A stretch of 64,000 nt of DNA from Volucribacter amazonae (GTDB lineage Bacteria; Pseudomonadota; Gammaproteobacteria; Enterobacterales; Pasteurellaceae): the NCBI RefSeq assembly GCF_029783845.1, contig NZ_LWID01000001.1:2522575-2586574 (forward strand), read 5' to 3'. Position numbers and translations under genes: made by a program. Each line of letters begins with the position of its first letter. Position 1 is the first letter of the stretch. Shown in pieces: positions 26,644-35,123 of this stretch. The notes below the pieces were generated by a model. It had not been told where the DNA came from and ran no database searches. It saw only the letters and a program-made list of their open reading frames with translations.

Positions 26644-28062
26644 ATGCAACAACCTTCCTTTTTTTTCTATGATTATGAAAGTTTTGGGGTAAATCCTGCA
26701 TTAGATCGCCCCGCTCAGTTTGCGGGTATTCGTACCGATATGGAATTTAACATTATTGGCGAGCCTGTAATGTTGTATTGCAAACAAACCAATGACTATT
26801 TACCTGCCCCAGAAGCAGTATTAGTTACAGGAATTACACCACAAATTTGCAACCAACAAGGTTTACCTGAACCTGAATTTGCCGAACAGATTTTACAACA
26901 ATTTAGCCAGCCTCAAACCTGCATTATCGGTTATAACAACATTCGTTACGATGATGAAATGACTCGCTATACTTTCTACCGAAATTTTATTGATCCCTAC
27001 GAATATAGTTGGAAGAACGGTAATTCTCGTTGGGATTTATTGGATTTAGTGCGAGCTTGTTATGCGTTGCGTCCAGAAGGTATTAATTGGGTTTATGACG
27101 AACAGGGTATGCCTTCTTTTAAATTGGAAAAATTGACGAAAGCCAATGGTATTGAACATAGTCAAGCCCATGATGCAATGGCTGATGTGTATGCCACTAT
27201 TGAAATGGCAAAACTAATAAAGCAAAAACAACCAAAATTATTTCAATTCTTCTTTGAAAATCGTGGAAAAAAAGCGATTGAGGCGATGCTCGATACCGCA
27301 GAAATGACGCCATTGGTGCATGTATCTGGTATGTTAGGCAATTATCGAGGTAATACCACTTGGATTGCTCCCTTAGCTTGGCACCCAACAAACCAAAATG
27401 CGGTAATTGTATGCGATTTAGATGCTGATATTGAGGATTTATTAAACGAAAGTGCGGATCAATTACGCACCAATTTATATACCCCAAAAGCACAATTAGA
27501 AGCGCAGGGGATTCGTCATGTACCATTAAAATTGGTACATATTAATAAATGCCCGATTATTGCTCCCGCCAAAACATTGTTACCAGAAACTGCTCAACGT
27601 TTAGGCATTAATCGTGAGCGTTGTTTGATGAACTTAAAAAAATTGCGTGCTAGCTTAGATATTCGTGAAAAAGTCATTGAGATTTTTAATCAAGAACATT
27701 CATTTGAACCCAGCGATAATGTGGAAACGGAATTATATGCAGGATTTTTTAGTTATGCGGATAAAAATAATCTTGCAATTTTGCGTACCTTATCAGCGGA
27801 ACAACTGGCTCAACCTCATTTAACCTTTGAAGATAAACGCATTGCTGATTTGCTTTTTCATTATCGGGCAAGGCATTTTTATGCCAGTCTAACACGAGCA
27901 GAACAAGTACGTTGGGAGAAATATCGCCGTAATAAGCTGGAAAAAAGTGCGGTCAACTTTGAACAACGTTTACAACAATTAGCCGAGGAATATCAGGATC
28001 AACCCGATAAATTAGCCTTATTGCAGCAAGTTTATGAGTATGGGGTAAAGTTGTTAGGTTAG
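26644..28062 (+). CDS. sbcB: Exodeoxyribonuclease I
   Basis: 472 residues from ATG 26644 (RBS ATAAGG); an in-frame start at 26617 has no ribosome site. The DEDD exonuclease motifs are visible: FFFYDYESFG (ExoI: D-x-E), YNNIRYDDEMTRYTFYRNF, and SQAHDAMADVYATIEMAKLI (HxxxxD). The SH3-like and C-terminal regions follow. ExoI degrades single-stranded DNA 3' to 5' and takes part in recombination and mismatch repair. An uptake signal occurs near the 3' end (27945). It is close to the E. coli length of 475. Confidence 0.94.
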   Translation: MQQPSFFFYDYESFGVNPALDRPAQFAGIRTDMEFNIIGEPVMLYCKQTNDYLPAPEAVLVTGITPQICNQQGLPEPEFAEQILQQFSQPQTCIIGYNNIRYDDEMTRYTFYRNFIDPYEYSWKNGNSRWDLLDLVRACYALRPEGINWVYDEQGMPSFKLEKLTKANGIEHSQAHDAMADVYATIEMAKLIKQKQPKLFQFFFENRGKKAIEAMLDTAEMTPLVHVSGMLGNYRGNTTWIAPLAWHPTNQNAVIVCDLDADIEDLLNESADQLRTNLYTPKAQLEAQGIRHVPLKLVHINKCPIIAPAKTLLPETAQRLGINRERCLMNLKKLRASLDIREKVIEIFNQEHSFEPSDNVETELYAGFFSYADKNNLAILRTLSAEQLAQPHLTFEDKRIADLLFHYRARHFYASLTRAEQVRWEKYRRNKLEKSAVNFEQRLQQLAEEYQDQPDKLALLQQVYEYGVKLLG

Positions 28063-28118
28063 ACATTATTTTTGTCTTTATTTTCAAGTGCGGTGTTTTT
28101 TAGGATTTTTTTCTTTTA

Positions 28119-28328
28119 TTTCTCCGACTTAGTGAACGGATTTCGCCGTAGGCGACCTACTTTCTTTACTCGTGTAAAGAAAGTAGGCAAAGAAACACGC
28201 CCCTAGAAAAAGCCTTTTTCCAGCCTTTCACCAAGAACGATATACGAATAATTTTGGAACTCGCTACGCTCAAACAGCCAAAATTATTCTATCGTTCTAA
28301 GTTTAGGCTGGGGCTTTTTAAGGGGGAT
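28119..28328 (+). repeat. Multi-hairpin intergenic element, left copy
   Basis: Reads in order: a perfect 13-bp hairpin CTACTTTCTTTAC-TCGT-GTAAAGAAAGTAG (28157-28186); GCAAAGAAA; CCCCTAGAAAAA; CCAGCCT paired with AGGCTGG around a second long stem (AATAATTTTGG/CCAAAATTATT) whose loop is AACTCGCTACGCTCAAACAG; and TTTTTAAGGGGGATA. No ORF fits. The same modules occur in the same order on the other strand at 28414-28643. It lies in the 789-bp gap between sbcB and fbpA. Confidence 0.8.
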
Positions 28329-28413
28329 AAGAGAGCGTTATTCTCTTTATTTGTTTTGTATTAATAAAGTGCGGTCAGTTTTAGAAAAATTTTCCTAACA
28401 ATCTTAATTTTCC

Positions 28414-28643
28414 GACTATTCCCCCTTAAAAATTCCCTGTGTAAAACTTAGAACCATAGGCACATTTCTGCTGTTTGAGCCTTGCATAGCAAGGCGAGTT
28501 CAGAAATGTGTCGTGATGGTTCAAGTTGAAACACAGGAGCAGAATTTTTCTAGGGGGGCATTTCTTTGCTTACTTTCTTTGTGCAAGCAAAGAAAGTAAG
28601 TCGCACGAATGTGCGAAATACATTTATGAAGTCAGAGAAATAG
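28414..28643 (-). repeat. Multi-hairpin intergenic element, right (inverted) copy
   Basis: On the minus strand it repeats the left copy's order: TTTCTCTGACTT; a 13-bp hairpin with CTTACTTTCTTTG arms (28569-28600); GCAAAGAAATG; CCCCCCTAGAAAAA; nested stems CTGTGT/ACACAG and CACATTTCTG/CAGAAATGTG, with loop GAACTCGC...GCTCAAACAGC; and TTTTTAAGGGGGAATA. Loop and linker sequences match the left copy, while stems differ but stay self-complementary. Between the copies lie 85 bp with an uptake signal (28367-28375). Confidence 0.8.
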
Positions 28644-28740
28644 CAGTGAAAAAAATCCCAAAACCCACCGCACTTTAACTCACATAGTTATCCTTTTACC
28701 AATAACCCCTCTCTTTATTATTTAAACAAACAAAATAAAT

Positions 28741-28759
28741 AATAATTATTATCATTGAC
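28741..28759 (+). promoter_or_regulatory. Fur box of the fbpABC operon
   Basis: AATAATTATTATCATTGAC matches the Fur consensus GATAATGATAATCATTATC at most positions and lies 92 bp before the fbpA start. Iron repression is expected. Confidence 0.75.
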
Positions 28760-28851
28760 AATCTTAATTTTATTGGTAAAGTAATGGCTGTTTTTGTCAA
28801 TTTCTTTCTTAATATAGATAACATCTAAACTAACTTTAAAGAGGATTACCT

Positions 28852-29859
28852 ATGAAAAAAACGCTTGCTTGTCTTGCTATTGCCACTGTACTAAGTACCA
28901 ATGCTTTTGCCGCGAACGAGGTTAATGTGTATTCTTACCGCCAGCCTTATTTAATTGAACCAATGCTAAAAGATTTTGAAAAAGAAACTGGCGTTAAGGT
29001 CAATGTGATTTTTGCGGATAAAGGGTTGGTTGAGCGTGTTAAAAGTGAAGGGGAGTTAAGCCCTGCTGATGTATTATTAACTGTTGATATTAGCCGAGTA
29101 ATGGATATTGTTAATGCAGGTTTGGCACAGCCAGTTCATTCTGAAGTGTTAGAAAAAAATATCCCTGCTCAATATCGTGATTCTGCTGATCAATGGTTTG
29201 GTTTAACCACCAGAGCAAGAGTAATTTATACCTCTAAAGATCGTGTAGGTAAATTGCCAGCTGATTTTGATTATTTAGATTTAGCGAAACCTGAATATAA
29301 AGGCAAAGTTTGTGTGCGTTCAGGCAAAAATGCTTATAATGTTTCGTTATTTGCTGCGATGATTGAACATTATGGTGAAGAAAAAACCAAAGAATTTTTA
29401 CAAGGTTTAAAAGCGAATTTGGCACAAAAACCACAAGGTGGCGATCGTGTTCAAGTGAAAGCAATCAAAGAAGGAGTTTGTGATTATGCTTTAGGCAATA
29501 GCTATTATTATGGCAAAATGCTTGAAGACGACAATCAAAAAGAATGGGCAGAAGCGAGCATTATTAATTTCCCAGCGGGCAAGTTTAATACCCATGTGAA
29601 TATCAGTGGAGTAGCGGTGGCGAAATATGCTCCAAACAAAGAAAATGCAGTAAAATTAGTTGAGTATTTAAGTGGCGATCAAGCGCAAAAATTGTATGCT
29701 GAATTGAACCATGAATATCCAGTGAAACCGGGCGTTCAATTATCAGAATTGGTAGAAAGCTGGGGAACATTCCAAGCGGATTCTTTACCATTAGAGAAAA
29801 TTGCTGAGAACTATGGTAAAGCACTAAAATTAGTTGATGAAGTGAAATTCGATCAATAA
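28852..29859 (+). CDS. fbpA: Periplasmic ferric-iron-binding protein FbpA (HitA)
   Basis: 335 residues: signal peptide MKKTLACLAIATVLSTNAFA, then the two-lobed binding-protein fold starting NEVNVYSYRQPYLIEPML. The run GNSYYYGKM supplies adjacent tyrosines that ligate ferric iron in this family. It delivers iron stripped from host ferritransferrins to FbpB/FbpC. Strong ribosome site (AAAGAGGA) and Fur box upstream. A terminator hairpin follows within the operon, so fbpA should be made in excess over the permease. Confidence 0.92.
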   Translation: MKKTLACLAIATVLSTNAFAANEVNVYSYRQPYLIEPMLKDFEKETGVKVNVIFADKGLVERVKSEGELSPADVLLTVDISRVMDIVNAGLAQPVHSEVLEKNIPAQYRDSADQWFGLTTRARVIYTSKDRVGKLPADFDYLDLAKPEYKGKVCVRSGKNAYNVSLFAAMIEHYGEEKTKEFLQGLKANLAQKPQGGDRVQVKAIKEGVCDYALGNSYYYGKMLEDDNQKEWAEASIINFPAGKFNTHVNISGVAVAKYAPNKENAVKLVEYLSGDQAQKLYAELNHEYPVKPGVQLSELVESWGTFQADSLPLEKIAENYGKALKLVDEVKFDQ

Positions 29860-29868
29860 TCCATAAAT

Positions 29869-29908
29869 TTATATCCCCTTTATTGGCAAAATAAAGGGGA
29901 TATTTTTT
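29869..29908 (+). terminator. Intra-operon terminator/attenuator between fbpA and fbpB
   Basis: ATATCCCCTTTAT ... ATAAAGGGGATAT, a perfect 13-bp stem with a 7-base loop, followed by TTTTT. It ends 12-16 bp before the fbpB ATG and probably lets only part of the transcripts continue. Confidence 0.8.
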
Positions 29909-29919
29909 CCTGTTATATT

Positions 29920-31599
29920 ATGCAAAAAAAATTTTCACGTCCTTATTCCACCAAATTTATTGGTTGGCAATTATCTGCTTTGCTATCTACTGGCTTTATT
30001 TTATTGCCGTTGTTGGCTATTGGTTATCATGCCATTGATGGGCAATGGCAAAATTTACAACATTTTTGGCAAACAATGCTGGGGCATTATGTGGCGAATT
30101 CAGTAATATTAGTGTGTTCAACGGTATTACTTGCTTTATTATTTGCCTTACCCAGTGCTTGGCTTGTAACCCATTATCGCTTTTGGGGACATAAGGTTTT
30201 ACAATGGTTACTATGTTTGCCTTTGGCGATGCCTGCCTATTTGATTGCTTATTTATATACGGATTTATTAGATTACTCTGGGCCATTACAAATTTTTTTA
30301 CGTCAGTTATTTGCTTGGTCAAGTCCGCAAGATTATTGGTTTCCACAAATTCGTAGCTTATACGGAGCAAGTTTTGTATTAGCCTTGGTGCTTTATCCCT
30401 ATATTTTTTTATTAGCTAGGGTAGCTTTATTAGAACAATCTGAAAATTTAGTGCAAAGTGCAAAAACCTTAGGAGCTTCACCCTTTACCATTTTTCGTAA
30501 AATCACATTTCCGCTTATTCGCCCTTCTGTGGCGGTGGGTATGACCTTAGTGGCAATGGAAACCTTGGGGGATTTTGGTACGGTAGCTTATTTTGCTGTT
30601 CCTACCTTGACCACAGCCATTTATGATGCTTGGTTAGGTTTTCACGATATTGGAACGGCAAGCCAAATATCTTTATTTATGTTATTGATGATCTTTGTTT
30701 TAGTTGTGCTAGAGTCTTATAGTCGGCGTAAACAAAAAACTTATCAACGTGGTTATGAAAAGAAACAAAGGTTAAAAACATTAACAGGGTATCGAGCTTT
30801 GTTGGCTCAATTATGGTGTTGGGGGTTATTGAGTTGTGCGTTTTTCTTGCCCCTTGCTCAGTTATTGTATTGGGCTTATGAATATTTTGAGCAATCTTGG
30901 AATGCGAATTTTGTTCAATATGCTAAGAATAGCTTACTCGTATCTTGTCTAGCTTCTTTTGTTACATTATTTTTTGCCTTATTGTTGCATTTTACCCATC
31001 GCTTAAGTTTACAAGGGGGATTATTAACCCCTAAAAATACTCGTACTTTGTTACAAGTTTCTTCATTAGGTTATGCCATTCCCGGCACAGTATTAGCCAT
31101 TGGTTTATTATCTCCTTTGACTTTTGCGGATCATCAATTACATCATTGGTTAAAAAGTTTAGGCTTATCCCCCGTTGGTTTGGTTTTTTCTGGTTCAATT
31201 TTTGCTCTAGTCGTTGCCTATTGTATCCGTTTTTCCGCTATGGCGATCGGTAGTTTAGAAGCCTCTTTTGGCAAAATTTCGCCGTCGTTAGATATGGCAA
31301 GCCAAACCCTTGGAAAAAATGGGTTTATGATGTTACGGAAAGTGCATTTTCCTTTATTGTCTAAAGGCATGTTGACGGCGTTGTTAATGGTATTTATTGA
31401 AAGCATGAAAGAATTAAATGCCTCATTGTTACTTCGTCCATTTAATTTTGATACCTTAGCAACCCATGTATTTATTTTTACCTCCGATGAACAGTTAGAA
31501 CGCGCGTCTTTACCTGCCATTGCCTTAGTGCTAACAGGATTAATCCCCGTTATTTTATTGACCCGTTCTCTGATTATGACAAGTAATAAAGAGAGATAA
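29920..31599 (+). CDS. fbpB: Ferric-iron ABC transporter permease FbpB (HitB)
   Basis: 559 residues with about 12 membrane helices in two homologous halves, as in other fused FbpB permeases. Each half has an EAA loop: SAKTLGASPFTIFRKITFPL (~185-204) and ASQTLGKNGFMMLRKVHFPL (~460), which dock on FbpC. It moves ferric iron from FbpA into the cytoplasm. The ATG at 29920 has no clear Shine-Dalgarno and sits just after the terminator stem, which suggests low expression. Its stop directly abuts the fbpC start (TAA-ATG). Confidence 0.92.
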   Translation: MQKKFSRPYSTKFIGWQLSALLSTGFILLPLLAIGYHAIDGQWQNLQHFWQTMLGHYVANSVILVCSTVLLALLFALPSAWLVTHYRFWGHKVLQWLLCLPLAMPAYLIAYLYTDLLDYSGPLQIFLRQLFAWSSPQDYWFPQIRSLYGASFVLALVLYPYIFLLARVALLEQSENLVQSAKTLGASPFTIFRKITFPLIRPSVAVGMTLVAMETLGDFGTVAYFAVPTLTTAIYDAWLGFHDIGTASQISLFMLLMIFVLVVLESYSRRKQKTYQRGYEKKQRLKTLTGYRALLAQLWCWGLLSCAFFLPLAQLLYWAYEYFEQSWNANFVQYAKNSLLVSCLASFVTLFFALLLHFTHRLSLQGGLLTPKNTRTLLQVSSLGYAIPGTVLAIGLLSPLTFADHQLHHWLKSLGLSPVGLVFSGSIFALVVAYCIRFSAMAIGSLEASFGKISPSLDMASQTLGKNGFMMLRKVHFPLLSKGMLTALLMVFIESMKELNASLLLRPFNFDTLATHVFIFTSDEQLERASLPAIALVLTGLIPVILLTRSLIMTSNKER

Positions 31600-32652
31600 A
31601 TGATGTCTGTATTACAAATAAATCAATTAACTTGTCAATATGGCAATAATCCCATTTTGTCAGGTTTAAACTTAACCTTAGAAGATAATGATATTCTTTG
31701 TTTATTAGGGGCAAGTGGTTGCGGTAAAACCACTTTACTTAAAGCCATTGCGGGCTTATTACCTGCTCAGCAAGGTAGCATACATTTAGCGGGAAAAGAT
31801 TTAACGCAGGTTGCAGTGGAACATCGTCATATTGGTTTAATTTTTCAAGATTATGCGTTATTTCCTCATTTGACGGTGCAAGAGAATATTGCCTTTGGTT
31901 TAACCCATTTATCCGCCGATAAAAAACAAAAAACAGTGGAAAAAATGACCGCACTTGTACGTTTAGATGGCTTATTACAACGCTATCCCCATCAACTTTC
32001 AGGTGGGCAACAACAACGGGTTGCGATTGCTCGAGCTTTAGCTTGCCAACCAAGATTATTATTATTAGATGAACCTTTTTCTAATATTGATAGCCAAGTA
32101 CGGCAAGAAATGATCACTGAAATTCGCTCTATACTAAAACAACAACATATTCCAGCTATTTTTGTTACCCATAGTAAAGAGGAGGCTTTTGCCTTTGCGG
32201 ATAAAATTGCCATTATGCAACAAGGTAAAATTTTACAACTTGGTATAGCGCAACAACTGTATGAAAACCCTATTAATAAATTTGTGGCAGATTTTCTCGG
32301 GCATTGTAATTATCTTGTAGCACGTTATCATTCCGCCAATCAAATTGAAACTGTATTGGGATTTCATCATAATCCCGAGGGCTTTTATTATACTGATGGA
32401 ACAGCCATTGACCCTCAAAAACCTTTATATTGCCTTTTACGCCCACAACATATTCAACTTCAACTTGATCCTCAAGGTAAAGGTGTCATTGTTGATAAAT
32501 TATTTGTTGGTTATTTTTATCAATATAAAGTACATATTCATCAACAGCAAATTGATGTTCAACATTATCAATCCTTTGAAATTGGTAGCAAAGTTACCTT
32601 ATCTTGTGTACATCAATCACTTTGTTTACTGGCAGAAAACTGTGCTGAATAA
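31600..32652 (+). CDS. fbpC: Ferric-iron ABC transporter ATPase FbpC (HitC)
   Basis: 350 residues; two tandem ATGs (31600, 31603), the second being better spaced from AAAGAGAG. Walker A GASGCGKTTLLKAIAG (~37), Q-loop FQDYALFP, signature LSGGQQQRVAIARAL (~133), Walker B PRLLLLDEPFSNID, and the switch histidine in IFVTHSKEEA. The C-terminal ~110 residues form the TOBE-like regulatory domain. It energises FbpB. An uptake signal lies within (31948). Last gene of fbpABC. Confidence 0.94.
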   Translation: MMSVLQINQLTCQYGNNPILSGLNLTLEDNDILCLLGASGCGKTTLLKAIAGLLPAQQGSIHLAGKDLTQVAVEHRHIGLIFQDYALFPHLTVQENIAFGLTHLSADKKQKTVEKMTALVRLDGLLQRYPHQLSGGQQQRVAIARALACQPRLLLLDEPFSNIDSQVRQEMITEIRSILKQQHIPAIFVTHSKEEAFAFADKIAIMQQGKILQLGIAQQLYENPINKFVADFLGHCNYLVARYHSANQIETVLGFHHNPEGFYYTDGTAIDPQKPLYCLLRPQHIQLQLDPQGKGVIVDKLFVGYFYQYKVHIHQQQIDVQHYQSFEIGSKVTLSCVHQSLCLLAENCAE

Positions 32653-32808
32653 AAAGGTGTGATAGAGAATTTTTATTAAGCCATAAAAAAGTGAAGAATA
32701 AAATGATTAAAGCACTAATATTTGCTAGACAAAATTGCTAACTTTCGGTAAAACTGTTGTTCTGTTGTAAAAAAGTATAAAAAGAATAAATGAGAATAGG
32801 AGAAAGGT

Positions 32809-34527
32809 ATGAAGAAATTGTCTGGTGCAGAGATGATCGTACAATCTTTGCGTGATCAAGGCGTTAAATTTTTATTTGGTTATCCTGGGGGATCTGTACT
32901 GGATATTTATGATGCTATTCATACTTTAGGGGGCATAGAGCATATTTTAGTCCGTCATGAACAAGGGGCGGTACATATGGCTGATGGGTATGCTCGTTCT
33001 ACGGGCGAAGTGGGGTGCGTATTGGTTACCTCTGGTCCGGGGGCAACAAATGCCATTACAGGTATCGCTACCGCTTATATGGATTCTGTTCCTTTAGTCA
33101 TTTTTTCTGGGCAGGTAATGAGTAATTTGATTGGTAGTGATGCTTTTCAAGAATGTGATATGGTGGGGATTTCTCGCCCTGTGGTAAAGCATAGCTTTTT
33201 AGTGAAACAGGTTGAAGATATTCCTTCGGTGGTAAAAAAAGCTTTCTATATTGCCTCAACAGGACGGCCGGGGCCAGTGGTCATTGATTTACCTAAAGAT
33301 ATTATGAATCCGGCAATCAAAGTGCCTTATCATTATCCTGAGCAAGTCAGTTTACGTTCTTACAACCCAACGTTACAAGGGCATAAAGGGCAAATTAAAA
33401 AAGCCTTTAAAGCTATTCTAGAGGCGAAAAAGCCCGTATTGTTCGTAGGGGGCGGTGCAATTACCGCAAATTGCAGTGAAAAATTGATTAAATTTGCTAA
33501 AGCACTTAATTTACCTGTTACTTCATCATTAATGGGCTTAGGGGCATTTCCAAGTACCGATCCTCAATTTCTAGGTATGTTGGGTATGCATGGGACCTAT
33601 GAAGCTAACAATACGATGCACCATAGCGATTTAATTATTGGGGTGGGTGTACGTTTTGATGATCGCACCACCAATAATCTGGCAAAATATTGTCCAAATG
33701 CTAAAGTTATCCATATTGATATTGATCCTACGTCTATTTCTAAAAATGTGGTTGCCAATATTCCAATTGTCGGCAGTGCGGAAAATGTATTAGAAACATT
33801 CTTAGCCTTATTAGCGGATAAACAGGCGGAACTCACCAGTGATAAATTGCAAAAATGGTGGCAACAAATTGAGCAATGGCGTGCAAAAAAATGCCTTGAT
33901 TATCATCGTAATAGTGGCGTTATTAAGCCACAACAGGTCATTGAAACGGTTTATCGGCTCACTCAAGGGCAGGCTTATGTCGCCTCTGATGTGGGACAAC
34001 ACCAAATGTTTACGGCATTATATTATCCTTTTGATAAACCTCGTCATTGGATTAACTCTGGTGGGCTAGGTACAATGGGTTTTGGTTTGCCAGCGGCTTT
34101 AGGAGTAAAATTAGCTCACCCAGAAGCAACGGTGGTTTGTGTAACGGGAGATGGCAGTATTCAAATGAATATTCAAGAATTATCCACCGCACAACAATAT
34201 AATATTCCTGTTGTGATTATTAGTTTAAATAACCGCTTTTTAGGTATGGTAAAGCAGTGGCAGGATATGATTTATTCTGGTCGTCATTCTCAATCTTATA
34301 TGGATTCTTTACCAGACTTTGTCAAACTCGCAGAGGCTTATGGGCATGTGGGCATTGCTATTGATCATGTTGAAGAATTAGAGGAAAAATTAAAACAAGC
34401 GTTTAGTATTAAAAATAAATTGGTGTTTGTTGATATTAAAGTTGATGAAACGGAGCATGTTTATCCTATGTTGGTAAGGGGTGGGGCAATGAATGAAATG
34501 ATTTTAACTAAAACGGAGACAGCATAA
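32809..34527 (+). CDS. ilvI: Acetolactate synthase III, large subunit
   Basis: 572 residues, full length. The N-terminal pyrimidine domain has GYPGGSVLDIYDA and the catalytic glutamate in VRHEQGAVHMADGYAR (~47). The FAD-binding middle domain comes next. The C-terminal thiamine-diphosphate motif begins GDGSIQMNIQELSTAQ and ends with NN about 28 residues later. It makes acetolactate or acetohydroxybutyrate for valine, leucine and isoleucine. Ribosome site AGGAGAAAGG. The stop overlaps the ilvH start (TAATG). The 156-bp leader shows no clear attenuator peptide. Confidence 0.95.
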   Translation: MKKLSGAEMIVQSLRDQGVKFLFGYPGGSVLDIYDAIHTLGGIEHILVRHEQGAVHMADGYARSTGEVGCVLVTSGPGATNAITGIATAYMDSVPLVIFSGQVMSNLIGSDAFQECDMVGISRPVVKHSFLVKQVEDIPSVVKKAFYIASTGRPGPVVIDLPKDIMNPAIKVPYHYPEQVSLRSYNPTLQGHKGQIKKAFKAILEAKKPVLFVGGGAITANCSEKLIKFAKALNLPVTSSLMGLGAFPSTDPQFLGMLGMHGTYEANNTMHHSDLIIGVGVRFDDRTTNNLAKYCPNAKVIHIDIDPTSISKNVVANIPIVGSAENVLETFLALLADKQAELTSDKLQKWWQQIEQWRAKKCLDYHRNSGVIKPQQVIETVYRLTQGQAYVASDVGQHQMFTALYYPFDKPRHWINSGGLGTMGFGLPAALGVKLAHPEATVVCVTGDGSIQMNIQELSTAQQYNIPVVIISLNNRFLGMVKQWQDMIYSGRHSQSYMDSLPDFVKLAEAYGHVGIAIDHVEELEEKLKQAFSIKNKLVFVDIKVDETEHVYPMLVRGGAMNEMILTKTETA

Positions 34528-35018
34528 TGCGTAGAATTTTATCAGTATTATTAGAAAATGAATCTGGTGCGTTATCGCGTGTAGTAGGGTTGTTTTCCCA
34601 ACGAGCCTTTAATATTGAGAGCTTAACTGTTGCACCTACAGATGATCCCACCTTATCTCGTATGACAATAGAAGCCTATGGCGATGAACAGGTATTAGAG
34701 CAAATTGAGAAACAATTACATAAATTAGTTGATGTTTTTAAAGTAATGAATTTAAGTGATTGTGAACATATTGAGCGAGAAGTCATGCTATTAAAAATTC
34801 GTGCACAAGGGGCAACCCGTGATGAAATCAAACGTTTAGCGGATATATTTCGTGGGCAAATTGTGGACGTAACCACAAAATCTTATACCATTCAGTTAAG
34901 TGGTACTAAAGATAAACTTGATGCTTTCATTGCTGCAGTGAAACAAGAAACAAGCGTGATTGAAGTGGTGCGATCGGGCTTAATTAGCTTATCTCGTGGC
35001 GAGAAAAATTGTCTTTAA
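34527..35018 (+). CDS. ilvH: Acetolactate synthase III, regulatory subunit
   Basis: 163 residues, exactly the E. coli IlvH length. The N-terminal ACT domain begins MRRILSVLLENESGALSRVVG; the C-terminal domain carries the LLKIRAQGATRDEIKRLADI element. It confers valine feedback inhibition on IlvI. Coupled to ilvI by overlap. The order ilvI-ilvH-cra matches enterobacteria. Confidence 0.95.
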   Translation: MRRILSVLLENESGALSRVVGLFSQRAFNIESLTVAPTDDPTLSRMTIEAYGDEQVLEQIEKQLHKLVDVFKVMNLSDCEHIEREVMLLKIRAQGATRDEIKRLADIFRGQIVDVTTKSYTIQLSGTKDKLDAFIAAVKQETSVIEVVRSGLISLSRGEKNCL

Positions 35019-35041
35019 TCAAAAAAACAATAAATACTAGG

Positions 35042-35074
35042 TAGTGCGTTAAATTCGCACTTCTTTTCTTTTAA
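35042..35074 (+). terminator. Terminator after ilvIH
   Basis: AGTGCG TTAAATT CGCACT followed by TCTTTTCTTTT, 25 bp after the ilvH stop. The stem is short but GC-rich at its base. Confidence 0.65.
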
Positions 35075-35123
35075 GACGAAAAGTATAATCAATTCGTTAG
35101 ATCGGCATTTTAAGGAGTGAAAT

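Noticed and set aside
28119..28643. Multi-hairpin region as an integron attC array or phage attachment site
   Set aside because: No integrase, no cassette genes, and the layout is two inverted copies rather than tandem recombination sites.
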